From assembly GCF_000373485.1 (NCBI RefSeq), contig NZ_KB891578.1, positions 1-64,000 of the forward strand: a stretch of 64,000 nucleotides of DNA. Reading direction: 5' to 3'. The notes beneath the pieces are model-generated. The model did no database searches and was not told the DNA's origin. It saw nothing but the letters and a program-made list of their open reading frames with translations. This document shows positions 25,912 through 34,690 of this stretch, piece after piece. The stretch is from Dasania marina DSM 21967. Its GTDB lineage: Bacteria > Pseudomonadota > Gammaproteobacteria > Pseudomonadales > Dasaniaceae. A program made the position numbers and the translations under genes. How positions within the stretch are numbered: the first letter of the stretch is position 1; each line of letters starts with the position of its first letter.

Positions 25912-27309
25912 TTATTTTTTCGGCAACTGAAACTCTATATGAAAAGTTGTACCCACATCGACATCAGAGGTGACGAAAATATGCCCCTGATGATGTTCTA
26001 CAATAATAAATTGTGAAAACGACAGGCGATTTTCGGCTTCGGTGCTTTTGGGGTTTATTCTATCGTGATAGAAGGGCTCAAAAATCTCGTGCTGTTCTTT
26101 TGCAGTTAGGCCTAAGCCATTGTGTTGAATTTTTAGCCACAGTGAGTCATAGCAGGTCAGTAATTGAATTTTGATAGTAGGGCTGTCATCTTTATTGCTA
26201 CTGGCTATGGCGTGGCAGGCATGGCGAAATAAGCTGAGAAAAACTTGTTGTAATTCGGTTTTATAGCAGGGTATGGCTGGCAGCTCGTCCTGATAGTCTT
26301 TAATGATGTTGATATCTTTAAAGTGCAAGCCGGAAGGGTCTGAGAAGGCATTGCCTGCTAGCTCCAGGGTGTGATCTATTAATTCGGTTAGGCTTTCTGG
26401 CCTTTTCTTGCGGTCATTACTGTGGGCAAAGTCTAATAGGTTACGTATGATTTGCGAGGCCTGATTGGCTCTTGTTACGGCGTCATCTAAGGTGGCGGCG
26501 ATCTCGGGATCATTAGAATGTATGGTTTGCTGTATGCTTTTTAAATCTCTAAATATGGCTTGCAGCGGGGTATCTATATCGTGAGCCATGGAGGCGGCTA
26601 GTTCACCCATGGATGACATCTTATCTCTTTGTATAAGTTTATTTTCGGCTATAGAGCGCAGAGTGACATTGTCTATTAAGATTACAACGCCCGCTTCTGT
26701 GTGATCTTTAAGTGGGTAAATGGTGATGTCAAAATAATACTGGCCACGTTGGTTGTGTTTGAGGGTGGCGGGTTTTTGCTCGGTAATGACTTCTTCTATT
26801 TGTTGCTGTGACAGCGTGACGGCGGGGTAGGCCGCCCACAAGTTTTTGCCTAGTACTTTATCGGCGCTAATGCCGGTGGTTTCTTCGGCGCAGTGGTTCC
26901 ATTGGGTGATGTGCATTTGGCTGTCTAGCCCTATTAACATAGAGGGCATGGAACTTAAAATATTCTTGATGTAGGTTTCTGAAGCCAGTAACTGTTTGCT
27001 GGCCTCAGCTAGGTTAACGGTTCGTTCCTGTACCCGCTGCTCTAATACAGCACGTATATCGTTAAGCTGGCGGTTGGCTTTTTTAGTTTTGCGACTGCTA
27101 AAAAATAGGCTAATGGCGGTGCAGGACAGTAGTATAATCAACACGCCGCTGGAAAAGTTGGCGATATATTGCCAGTTGGTGCGGCCATCTTCTTTAAAAT
27201 AGCTAATAGGGCTAGCGTAGGCGCCTAGGCTTAAGGTAGTGAAAGCCAAAAGTAAGAGGGTGTAAATTCGGCGTAGGTGGGTTTTCATTGCGGTTCGGTT
27301 GTCAGTCAT
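25912..27309 (-). CDS. PAS-containing histidine kinase with degraded ATPase boxes
   Basis: Membrane sensor of 465 residues. N-terminal helices (YTLLLLAFTTLSLGAYA and a second near 55-75), a coiled-coil linker, a PAS domain (about 110-225, MLIGLDSQMHITQWN) and a HisKA helix with the phospho-acceptor in MAHDIDTPLQAI. The following HATPase domain is odd: the N-box Asn is replaced by His (RHACHAI), the G1 box DxGxG reads HNGLG, and the G2 glycines are absent (ENRLSFSQFI), although FEPF and the last strand remain. This suggests a receptor that no longer binds ATP normally. No response regulator gene is adjacent. Confidence 0.82.
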   Translation of the reverse strand: MTDNRTAMKTHLRRIYTLLLLAFTTLSLGAYASPISYFKEDGRTNWQYIANFSSGVLIILLSCTAISLFFSSRKTKKANRQLNDIRAVLEQRVQERTVNLAEASKQLLASETYIKNILSSMPSMLIGLDSQMHITQWNHCAEETTGISADKVLGKNLWAAYPAVTLSQQQIEEVITEQKPATLKHNQRGQYYFDITIYPLKDHTEAGVVILIDNVTLRSIAENKLIQRDKMSSMGELAASMAHDIDTPLQAIFRDLKSIQQTIHSNDPEIAATLDDAVTRANQASQIIRNLLDFAHSNDRKKRPESLTELIDHTLELAGNAFSDPSGLHFKDINIIKDYQDELPAIPCYKTELQQVFLSLFRHACHAIASSNKDDSPTIKIQLLTCYDSLWLKIQHNGLGLTAKEQHEIFEPFYHDRINPKSTEAENRLSFSQFIIVEHHQGHIFVTSDVDVGTTFHIEFQLPKK

Positions 27310-27500
27310 AGGTCTACTGCGGTAACTCTATAAGGTATAGGTGTAATAATAGGGCATTGCTAGCGACCTGTTCCACCTGGGTTTGTTAGCTAAGCTGCTA
27401 TTGTATAATGGTATGGCCGTGATTAGGCAGTGACTTTTGACATTAATACTGTGTTGGGTCGCTAAGCTAATGTTTATAAATCTATAGTGAGTATGAGTTT

Positions 27501-27938
27501 ATGTCATCTATTAATGTGACTTGCCCGGGCTGTAATAGCAAAAACCGTTTGCCCGAGCAGCGCTTGGCCGATAAGCCCAAGTGCGGTAAGTGTAAACAGC
27601 CTCTGTTTATAGGCAAGGCCGCTACGCTGAGCTCAGCCAATGTGGCAGCTATGCTCAATCATAATGATATTCCGGTATTGGTGGATTGCTGGGCGCCTTG
27701 GTGCGGGCCCTGCAAGAGCTTTGCGCCCGTATTTGAGCAGGCCGCCGCCGCACTAGAGCCCAAACTACGCTTAGCTAAATTAAATACTGAGCAGCAACAG
27801 GCTATAGCGACAAGGTGGCAGATACGCTCTATACCCACGCTGATACTGTTTAAGGGGGGTAAAGAGCATGCGCGGCTGTCGGGTGCGCTGTCATTGTCGC
27901 AGCTTAAGCAGTGGTTGGCGCAGCAGGGTGTGGTTTAG
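27501..27938 (+). CDS. trxC: Thioredoxin 2
   Basis: Cytoplasmic disulphide reductase of 145 residues. An N-terminal zinc finger (CPGC at 9-12 and CGKC at 28-31) identifies TrxC as opposed to TrxA. The active site WCGPC lies in LVDCWAPWCGPCKSF, and the cis-Pro loop in SIPTLILFKGG. The length is usual for the family. It stands alone between a minus-strand kinase gene and a lipoprotein gene. In E. coli trxC belongs to the OxyR regulon; no OxyR site was identified here. Confidence 0.95.
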   Translation: MSSINVTCPGCNSKNRLPEQRLADKPKCGKCKQPLFIGKAATLSSANVAAMLNHNDIPVLVDCWAPWCGPCKSFAPVFEQAAAALEPKLRLAKLNTEQQQAIATRWQIRSIPTLILFKGGKEHARLSGALSLSQLKQWLAQQGVV

Positions 27939-28092
27939 CCGCTGCTAGGTCGGTGATATTGAATTTAGCCAGCGCAGCTTAGTGTCGATTGATTGAAGAT
28001 TGTACACTGTGGTTTCTGTGTTACTGACTATGCCGGTCTAGGTGTAAGGGCTCTTTGCTGGCAAATACAATAATAAATCATGGAGATGGATA

Positions 28093-29253
28093 ATGAGGTA
28101 TCTGTTATTACTGTCATCACTGCTGCTAACGGCTTGTTCAGTAACTAATCAAGTACCCATGGCGGCTTATCAGCAGGGTTTAGCAAAATTACCCCCTATT
28201 ACTGTTTTTTTAAAACAGCCTGATGATGACTTTCGCAAGGCTTGTGAAGATTTTGACAGGGGTTCTGTGCTGGATCATTGTGATTTAAACCATGTCAGTC
28301 TTGAAAAATTTTATAGTGTGTTAAAAAGCGCTGATGTTTTTGAAGATGTGTTGTATGCCAATAAGGAAGTAGGCTATCAGTTGGTGCTGTCTACGGCACG
28401 TTATCACGATGAGGATGCCGAAGAGCTGGGCAGTGCGGTGACGGCAGGGTTGACCCTAATGATTGCGCCTATGATTATGACGCAGCATATTAAAGTGGAT
28501 GCAGGGATATACTGGTATGGCTACGAGCTGGGCAATTTTGACTATGACCTGCCTATAGAGCTTAGACTTTCCGTATTAAATACCCAGCAAGATATAGAGG
28601 GTGATATAGCCAAGAGTATAAGCTCCCACTTGCTACACGATATACAGCAAGGTGATTACTTTAGTGCTGGGTATTTAGCCCACGTTTTAGACTCTAATAA
28701 TTATGAAGTCGAATTACAAACACCTGAAGTGGCGAATAATTACCTGCGCGATGGCATCGCTTACTACCACCACCCTTATCAGGGAGCCCAAGTCAGGTAT
28801 ATACACAAGAGTAATGATATGGACTATATCGATGTGTTTGTGTATCCCGTTAGGTCGCCTTACTGGCAGCAAGATATTGTGGGCCTGTTAGAGAAAGAGG
28901 CGGCTAATATCAGGAAAAACATAGTACTGACTCACCAGCAGTTAGAGTTTAGCGACACTGATTTTAGCCCTGATCAACTTAGACATTTACCGCTAGCGAA
29001 TAGCAACGTTGAAGTGCTGTATTTTGAAAATGAATATATAGACTTAGTACAAAACACCAATGCCTCTAAGACCTATGTGGTGCTGCTAAATGACAAGTTT
29101 GTGAAGGTGCGCCATACAGCTATCAAAGGCTATGATGATAAAAAAGAAGTTGATGCTTTTGTGACGCGGTTAATTAATGAGGTGAGCGTGCCTGAGGAAT
29201 CCGTATTTATGGCTAATATGCGCAAACAATGGCGTGACAATAGTCGTTTGTAG
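28093..29253 (+). CDS. Hypothetical lipoprotein
   Basis: Protein of 386 residues with a signal peptide ending in the lipobox LLTAC, so it is probably anchored in the outer or inner membrane. A hydrophobic patch at about 118-134 (LGSAVTAGLTLMIAPMIM) follows an otherwise soluble, acidic sequence. The C-terminal half (about 235-385) looks like a mixed alpha/beta domain. I recognise no family. TGGAGATGG precedes the ATG. Neighbours are unrelated, giving no clue to function. Confidence 0.75.
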   Translation: MRYLLLLSSLLLTACSVTNQVPMAAYQQGLAKLPPITVFLKQPDDDFRKACEDFDRGSVLDHCDLNHVSLEKFYSVLKSADVFEDVLYANKEVGYQLVLSTARYHDEDAEELGSAVTAGLTLMIAPMIMTQHIKVDAGIYWYGYELGNFDYDLPIELRLSVLNTQQDIEGDIAKSISSHLLHDIQQGDYFSAGYLAHVLDSNNYEVELQTPEVANNYLRDGIAYYHHPYQGAQVRYIHKSNDMDYIDVFVYPVRSPYWQQDIVGLLEKEAANIRKNIVLTHQQLEFSDTDFSPDQLRHLPLANSNVEVLYFENEYIDLVQNTNASKTYVVLLNDKFVKVRHTAIKGYDDKKEVDAFVTRLINEVSVPEESVFMANMRKQWRDNSRL

Positions 29254-29287
29254 CTGAGTAACCCTCATTGCGGCTTGCTAAACCCTA

Positions 29288-30319
29288 TTACGCTTTACCC
29301 CAAGGCCAGTAATCGGGCACCACAAAGCAGCGTTGCTGCTCTTGCCAGCGCTGTGTCTGTTGTTGCATCTGTGCTAATAGTAAAGGGCGTTGTTTTTGGC
29401 TTTTGTGCTGCGGGTTTATGGTGTTAGTAAAATAATCGTTGATAGATTGCGCCATAGCCTCGCTGTTTAAAGGCGCTGGGCTGTGCTCTTGGTATAGCAC
29501 AGCGGGGGACAGCCACAGTGGTTTGTCCAGTTCTAGCCAGTGGCTGTTAGCTTGTTGCTTGAGTAATTTGATAAAGTCCCGCTGGTAATACCATAGCCCT
29601 CGTAAATGTTGTGAGTGGCTGTGTACGGGCGTGGCTAATGCGCTATGGGCAGGGTAAAAGAGATAGCCTTGTAATTGTAAGCGGCTGTGCAGCTGTTGCG
29701 CTGGGATGCCCTGCTGTTGTAAGGCGGCGATGCCCGGTGTCGTGCGGGATAGTGGTAGTTGATGATCGCGCAAGCGGTGTAGTTTTTTGTCTAGCCTATC
29801 GTTGCAGTTGGGGCCTAGCCATTGCTGCCAGTGGCTATTCGCTTCGTTATCTTTTTCGCTAAGGCCTAAATAAAATTTTACCGCCACTTCTATATGGTAT
29901 AGCCCGGTTGCGCTTTGGCCTATCAGGTCGTACTCGCCAAAGGTTTTACCGTTATCGCTCACTTGTAGGTTTTTACAGCGTAATTGCCGGCCGGGGTAGT
30001 GCTGCCAAATGTAGGCACATAGCGCTTCGTAATAAATACCTAAGCGTGGGCTTTTGAGTTGGCTGAGGTATTGGTTGAGCTGCTGTGGTTGCTGGTCCTG
30101 TGCGCTTAGCCAGCTTAATAAGGCGCTGTCGTTTTGTAGGCCTGTTACTATGTCGGCCTTGCTGCCGGGTAATGCGTTTAGCAGTGGCGGGCTAAAACAA
30201 ACCCAGGCTAAATCTCTAACGGCTTGATGCTGTAGTGTCGGCAGTTTGCCCATAGTTGAAAGTGATGGCGCTGGTTTAGAGGAATGCATGGCCCCTAATG
30301 ATAGGGGCTGATGCTGCAA
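29288..30319 (-). CDS. DUF1853 family protein
   Basis: Soluble protein of 343 residues. The blocks RDLAWVCFSPPLLNALPG, LGIYYEALCAYIWQHYPG, GKTFGEYDLIGQS, HIEVAVKFYLGLS and DRLDKKLHRLRDHQLPLS are the hallmark of DUF1853, with an arrangement of Glu, Asp and Lys residues that resembles PD-(D/E)XK nuclease folds. That resemblance is an inference. An ATG at 30289 is an alternative start. The gene is convergent with the lipoprotein gene and follows the BBE-oxidase operon on the same strand after about 40 bases. Confidence 0.78.
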   Translation of the reverse strand: MQHQPLSLGAMHSSKPAPSLSTMGKLPTLQHQAVRDLAWVCFSPPLLNALPGSKADIVTGLQNDSALLSWLSAQDQQPQQLNQYLSQLKSPRLGIYYEALCAYIWQHYPGRQLRCKNLQVSDNGKTFGEYDLIGQSATGLYHIEVAVKFYLGLSEKDNEANSHWQQWLGPNCNDRLDKKLHRLRDHQLPLSRTTPGIAALQQQGIPAQQLHSRLQLQGYLFYPAHSALATPVHSHSQHLRGLWYYQRDFIKLLKQQANSHWLELDKPLWLSPAVLYQEHSPAPLNSEAMAQSINDYFTNTINPQHKSQKQRPLLLAQMQQQTQRWQEQQRCFVVPDYWPWGKA

Positions 30320-30359
30320 TACACCATAGTCAACAGCAGGATTAGTGTCGGCAGGCTTA

Positions 30360-30956
30360 TTAATTTACTCTCAGTGCTGTGGCGGGCTTGGGGGCTTGTG
30401 GTTTTGCCTCAATGGGTAACATGACGTGTACTAAAGGGGTGTTGCCCCACATAACATAAGGGCCCCCGACATAGGGGTTACGGGGTAGTTCGGCGAGTGC
30501 GGTTTTATCCGGCATTAATAGCATGATGTGCGGGCCTTCTTGTACCCACACGCCGCCATCATTGGGGTCGGTTGCTGCTGGGTTGTCGTTATTAACCAAG
30601 GCATCGCCGGCCAGCATATAAGAGACGCCTATCACTTGGGTTGAAAATGGCGCGCCGTTTTTGGCCGACTTCATCCATGCCATCCAAACCTTGTCATTAC
30701 ACATAGGGTGTTTGTCGCCGGGGATTAAGCCTACACCCGGTAGGCACACCCAGCCGTTGCTGCCTTGTCGTAATATACTGCCATCCACATCCATGATGGT
30801 GGCCTGCTGGCTTATGTCTGCGGGGGCGGCGCTCATGGCGCGGGCAATTTTACTGGCCGCTGTTTCCTTGTCGTCGGCCTGGCTTAAGGGGCTAAATCCG
30901 CAGAGTGTTATAGCGGCGATAGCGAGTAGTTGTGGTGTCTGTTGATAGCTTTTCAT
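30360..30956 (-). CDS. Exported hypothetical protein in oxidase operon
   Basis: Protein of 198 residues with an N-terminal signal peptide (LLAIAAITLCGFSPLSQA), so it is periplasmic. It contains ATIMDVDGSILRQGSNGWVC and GDKHPMCNDKVWMAWM, a pattern I associate only with uncharacterised exported proteins. Its ATG shares one base with the stop of the FAD oxidase gene (TAATG), so the two are translationally coupled and probably act together. The two conserved cysteines could form a disulphide. Function unknown. Confidence 0.75.
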   Translation of the reverse strand: MKSYQQTPQLLAIAAITLCGFSPLSQADDKETAASKIARAMSAAPADISQQATIMDVDGSILRQGSNGWVCLPGVGLIPGDKHPMCNDKVWMAWMKSAKNGAPFSTQVIGVSYMLAGDALVNNDNPAATDPNDGGVWVQEGPHIMLLMPDKTALAELPRNPYVGGPYVMWGNTPLVHVMLPIEAKPQAPKPATALRVN

Positions 30957-32389
30957 TATGCGGCTCCTTTGCTGGTTGTTTGAATATTAATATTGCAGCG
31001 AAATAGGTTGTCCGGGTCTACCTGCGCTTTTATTTTTTCTAGCCGTGCTTTGTTGGCGCCATAGGGGCCTACTTTGCGGGGCTCATTATTTTCGGGAACA
31101 AAATTAACGTAGACGCTGCCGGTGGCATATTCCTCGGCATGTACATGCTGCTCGCGCACCCAGCTAATACATCGTTCATCTAACGCGGCAGATGGCCAGC
31201 GCCCGTGTATGTTCATGGTGTAGCAGCTTGAGCGGTGGGGATAGGCCATGGCGTCGGGGGCGACTCGGCCAGCGGCACCGCCTAATTGGGCGACAAATAT
31301 TTCACAATCGTCAGAAGGGAGGCTAAGTGCGGCAGCGCTAATCATGTCGATTAGACCGTCGGGTAGCTGTAAGAAATCACTGGATTTCCAATAATTATGT
31401 GCGCCTGCTGTGAGTAGTGGGTCGAAGGCCGCTTGCCAGCCGGTATAAGGGTGTGGCGCTACGGCATCGGCCAGAGGCTGCCCCAGTTGCCGCAAGGGCG
31501 CTAGTGCTTGTTCGCCACTAGCGAGATCACCGCAATAACTCATCGCTAAAATAAGTACCGGTTGGCCGTGGTGGCGCTGGTCTAGGAAGGGGAAGGGCGG
31601 CGCTTTGCGCACCACAAACCAGCAGGAGGCCTGGTCGGGTAGTTGAGGGGCTATCTCTCTATAGTTTTTAAGCACCTCTTGGGCTTGCTCAATGGGGAAG
31701 ATGACGGGGCCGCTTAATAACATGGGGCCTACTGGATGTAGCTGAAACTCAAACCGGGTCACTATGCCAAAATTACCACTGCCGCCGCGTATAGCCCAAA
31801 AGAGCTCGGGGTTTTGTTGCTCTGAGAGGTGTAGAAATTCACCGTCGGCGGTAACAATGTCAGCCGATAATATATTGTCTACGGTGTGGCCAAAGGCACG
31901 GCTGAGCCAGCCATAGCCGCCGCCCAGCGCTAAGCCACCTACGCCGGTGGTTGAGTTAATCCCCAGGGGTACGGCGAGGCCGTGGCATTGGGTTTCGTGG
32001 TCGACATCCCCCAGCAGCGCGCCACCTTCTACCAAGGCGCGTTGATTTTGCGGGTCTACCTGGACGCTGCGCATGGCGCTGAGGTCTATCATTAAACCGC
32101 CCTCGCACACCGCGCTGCCACCAATATTGTGACCGCCGCCTTTAACCGATAGTAGTAGCTTATGTTGCTTGGCAAAGCGCACGGCGGTGATGACATCGGC
32201 ACAGCCGCTACAGCGGACTATCAGTGCCGGGCGTTTGTCTATCATGCCATTCCAGACTTGCCGGGCTTGTTGATAATCGGCGTGGGCTGGACTGAGTAGT
32301 TCGCCGCGTAAGGCACTTGCCAGCGGGTCTAGTTCAGGTTGGGCTATGGTTATAGTGCTGTTATCTAATTGCTTGATTATCGTGTTCAC
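30956..32389 (-). CDS. BBE-type FAD-linked oxidase
   Basis: Flavin oxidase of 477 residues of the berberine-bridge-enzyme family. The FAD-binding PP-loop is in LLSVKGGGHNIGGSAV, where the His is the usual covalent FAD attachment site; the second (Cys) attachment site is replaced, the segment reading LGINSTTGVGGLALGGGYG. The substrate domain is followed by the C-terminal BBE segment VYVNFVPENNEPRKVGPYGANKARLEKIK. Such enzymes oxidise alcohols, sugars or aromatic side groups with O2. The gene is divergent from an HxlR regulator, whose operators lie in the shared promoter region. Confidence 0.88.
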   Translation of the reverse strand: MNTIIKQLDNSTITIAQPELDPLASALRGELLSPAHADYQQARQVWNGMIDKRPALIVRCSGCADVITAVRFAKQHKLLLSVKGGGHNIGGSAVCEGGLMIDLSAMRSVQVDPQNQRALVEGGALLGDVDHETQCHGLAVPLGINSTTGVGGLALGGGYGWLSRAFGHTVDNILSADIVTADGEFLHLSEQQNPELFWAIRGGSGNFGIVTRFEFQLHPVGPMLLSGPVIFPIEQAQEVLKNYREIAPQLPDQASCWFVVRKAPPFPFLDQRHHGQPVLILAMSYCGDLASGEQALAPLRQLGQPLADAVAPHPYTGWQAAFDPLLTAGAHNYWKSSDFLQLPDGLIDMISAAALSLPSDDCEIFVAQLGGAAGRVAPDAMAYPHRSSCYTMNIHGRWPSAALDERCISWVREQHVHAEEYATGSVYVNFVPENNEPRKVGPYGANKARLEKIKAQVDPDNLFRCNINIQTTSKGAA

Positions 32390-32457
32390 GGTTAAGCCTC
32401 CTTATCGATAGTTGCTTGAGGCTATGCCTGAACGTATTGCGGGTCTAGTTCAGGAAG

Positions 32458-32511
32458 TGTACTGGTAGGTACAGATGTAGTACTGGTTGTGGGCAGTACA
32501 AAGTTTGTACT
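32458..32511. promoter_or_regulatory. Probable HxlR operators
   Basis: The 184-bp gap between the divergent oxidase and regulator genes holds several GTAC-containing inverted repeats: TGTACTGGTAGGTACA at 32458-32473 and the perfect 17-bp palindrome AGTACAAAGTTTGTACT at 32495-32511, with another AGTACTGG at 32479. Repeated related palindromes in a divergent promoter beside a regulator gene are the classic sign of its binding sites. No footprint evidence is available. Confidence 0.65.
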
Positions 32512-32573
32512 ATCGGTGCGGCTTGGTGTTACATTGCTTGGGCGAACGTAACTTGATTACTAAGGAGTACATC

Positions 32574-33281
32574 ATGAGCTCAAAAGTACGTTATGGGCAA
32601 TATTGCCCGTTAGCCATGTCGGCTGAATTCTTATGTAATCGTTGGACTGTGTTGATTTTTCGCGAGCTTTTGTTTGGTTCCAGCGCGTTCAACGATATTT
32701 GCCGGGGCGTGCCGCGTATGTCGCGCACTTTACTCTCTAACCGGCTCAAAGAGCTGGTTGAGATTGGACTTATTACTCATCAAAAAAAACATGTGGGGGG
32801 TAGTGCCGAGTATTTATTAACCGATGCGGGCAAGGCCTTGGAGACGGTGGTGTTTAGCATGGCGCAGTGGGGGCAGGAGTGGCTGAATATAGAGCCGTCA
32901 GTAGAGGATGTGGATGTGGATTTACTGATGTGGGATATACGTCGCAATACTAAGCCCTTAGCCGAATTGCCTAGCCCGTTTATCGTACATTTCTTCTTAA
33001 CCGATGTGCCTGATAATAAAAGTGAGCATTGGTTGGTCTATGAAGACGGTGAGGTTGATCTATGCCACGTTGATCAGGATTTCGCCAGTGATGTGATTAT
33101 AGAGGTGGCAGTAAAAAAATTAACTAAGGTGTGGATGGGGTGGGAAGATTTTGAAGCGGCGAAAAAAAACGGCAGCCTAAAGTTGAAAGGCCCAAAAAAA
33201 TATACCGATATTGCACTGTCTTGGCTAGGGCAAAGTAGTGTGGCCCATATTAAAAAGCAGGCTAGGGAGCTACGTGTTTAG
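32574..33281 (+). CDS. HxlR-family transcriptional regulator
   Basis: Winged-helix regulator of 235 residues. The ATG at 32574 is chosen because TAAGGAG stands just upstream; the open frame continues back to 32487. The N-terminal HxlR domain (1-105) shows CPLAMSAEFLCNRWTVLIFR, FNDICRGVPRMSRTLLSNRL and GSAEYLLTDAGKALETV. The C-terminal part (about 115-225) looks like an SCP2-type lipid-binding domain (VEVAVKK-like strands), seen in some HxlR proteins. It is divergent from the FAD oxidase operon, which it probably controls through the GTAC palindromes. Confidence 0.87.
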   Translation: MSSKVRYGQYCPLAMSAEFLCNRWTVLIFRELLFGSSAFNDICRGVPRMSRTLLSNRLKELVEIGLITHQKKHVGGSAEYLLTDAGKALETVVFSMAQWGQEWLNIEPSVEDVDVDLLMWDIRRNTKPLAELPSPFIVHFFLTDVPDNKSEHWLVYEDGEVDLCHVDQDFASDVIIEVAVKKLTKVWMGWEDFEAAKKNGSLKLKGPKKYTDIALSWLGQSSVAHIKKQARELRV

Positions 33282-33476
33282 TGGACTTAATATTTTTCTC
33301 ATAAAAAGTGGATTGCCACCGCTATTTTTTAGTACACTTATTGCGCTTTAATAGCAGTAACAGCTTTTAGATAATAATAATTAGCAAGCTATAGCTGCTA
33401 GCGTCTGGGAAGTAGTTTCTTATCAATCTCATTAGTCACAAACACGCAGTGTTTAAAAATCGCATGGAGTCGTAGC

Positions 33477-33872
33477 GTGCATAAAATTTGTTTATGGTTA
33501 TTCGTGGTATCTAGCCCAGCTTTTAGCGCCGAGTTTTATCAATGTAAGGATGCAAAAGACAGGCCCATCTTTAGTCAAACCCCTTGTGAAGTCGGCGCGA
33601 AAAAGCAGTATGTCAATGAGACTGGTCTTAAAGGTGAGGCCGAGTTAAAAAGGTTGGCAGATAGTAAAAGAATGGATGAAATTAAGCGCAAATTAATTCC
33701 CGAACAATATCGCAATATTATGGCTTTGCGAGAGCAAAGGAATAATGCGCTAAGCTCTGACATAGCGAGTGCTGAACAAGCAGCGATTAGCCAACGTTAT
33801 GAACAAAGAATTGATGAGGCTAGGATAACAGTTAAGCAGTTAGAGCAAGAACTGAGCATGCTAAGCGATTAG
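33477..33872 (+). CDS. DUF4124-containing exported protein
   Basis: Small secreted protein of 131 residues that starts at GTG (33477), with ATGGAG upstream as ribosome site. A signal peptide (ICLWLFVVSSPAFSA) is followed by a DUF4124 segment (EFYQCKDAKDRPIFSQTPC) and a long charged helix likely to form coiled coil (residues 55-130). Members are common in Gammaproteobacteria and uncharacterised. It overlaps the convergent HTH gene by 4 bases at the stop codons. Confidence 0.8.
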   Translation: MHKICLWLFVVSSPAFSAEFYQCKDAKDRPIFSQTPCEVGAKKQYVNETGLKGEAELKRLADSKRMDEIKRKLIPEQYRNIMALREQRNNALSSDIASAEQAAISQRYEQRIDEARITVKQLEQELSMLSD

Positions 33873-34213
33873 TTACGGGTATTTTTGTTGGCGGCATACA
33901 TATCTAGTAGCGCTATATAAACATCTTTTTCTTTATCGCTTAATTGCTGCCAAAAACTCAGCGCTTTTAAATCACGGGGGTTTATCGCGCGGTGTAAAAA
34001 AGCCGGCTCTATGCCTAGTGCCTGAAATATGGCCATCATTTTTTCAAAAGAAATATCTTCACCTGACTTGGCCTTGCTAATAGTGCGGCGGGTAAGTTGG
34101 GTGATACGCGCTAATTCAGAGTCACTAATGCCCTTCATGTAGCTGCGTATTAATTTCCCTCTAGCGCTGTTTGCCACGGTTTTGCCTTCGTTTTTAACGA
34201 TCCGATAAGTCAA
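33869..34213 (-). CDS. Small HTH (XRE-like) regulator
   Basis: DNA-binding protein of 114 residues. The helix-turn-helix is in SDSELARITQLTRRTISKAKS (about 31-51), followed by FEKMMAIFQALGIEPAFL, a Cro/C1-type five-helix pattern, and a C-terminal helical tail (LSDKEKDVYIALLDMYA). It resembles single-domain phage-type or plasmid-type repressors. A perfect 14-bp palindrome lies 10 bases upstream of its start codon and probably serves for autoregulation. No toxin partner gene is adjacent. Confidence 0.7.
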   Translation of the reverse strand: MTYRIVKNEGKTVANSARGKLIRSYMKGISDSELARITQLTRRTISKAKSGEDISFEKMMAIFQALGIEPAFLHRAINPRDLKALSFWQQLSDKEKDVYIALLDMYAANKNTRN

Positions 34214-34690
34214 AGCTATACCTTAGCTATAGCTAAAGATACACCGCTATTCAACTTAGGCATTTATAGATTCGCTATACTGGTGGCTGTCGGTGGTTAG
34301 TTTAGCTCGCTGACCACTGAGCGGGGTCGGTTACTAAGATTTTTGTTGTTACGCTATAGGTAATAAATTATAGGTTGATATAACAGAGTTGTATTTGTTT
34401 CAAGAATGTTATATCGCCTGCGCGTATTGTGCGCAAGTTTATGGTCTATAGGGTTGTATGTGAGCAGTGTCGGCTCAAATTTCTTTTTGAAATCAAAAAA
34501 ATGTTGCTCATGCTCTTTTCATCTATTAGTTTGCCCTCAGTTTGTTCTTCTGCTTACGGTTTTAGGCCTAATAGGGAAGAATGTGCCGCTAACTTTACTG
34601 TGTTTGAGCCAGCGTGCGCGTATTGCAAGACCTATGATATTTGTGAACGGCTGGATATGACTGCTGTTTTTATAATGATGAGTAAATAAT
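34214..34690. other. Upstream region of csrA
   Basis: This 477-base stretch holds the HTH palindrome at its left end and must carry the csrA promoters. Two overlapping open frames cover 34406-34689, one with Cys pairs (CEQC and CAYC). Neither has a good ribosome site or a recognisable product, so neither is called as a gene. Confidence 0.45.
34223..34236. promoter_or_regulatory. Operator-like palindrome of HTH gene
   Basis: TTAGCTATAGCTAA is a perfect 14-bp palindrome just upstream of the minus-strand HTH gene start (34213), with a further related half (AAGCTATACC) beside it. Position and symmetry suit self-repression by that regulator. Confidence 0.5.

Noticed and set aside
25788-26016. Two open frames across the heptamer array
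   Set aside because: They only translate the CACTTGC repeat and overlap the minus-strand kinase gene; no ribosome site and no protein-like sequence outside the repeat.
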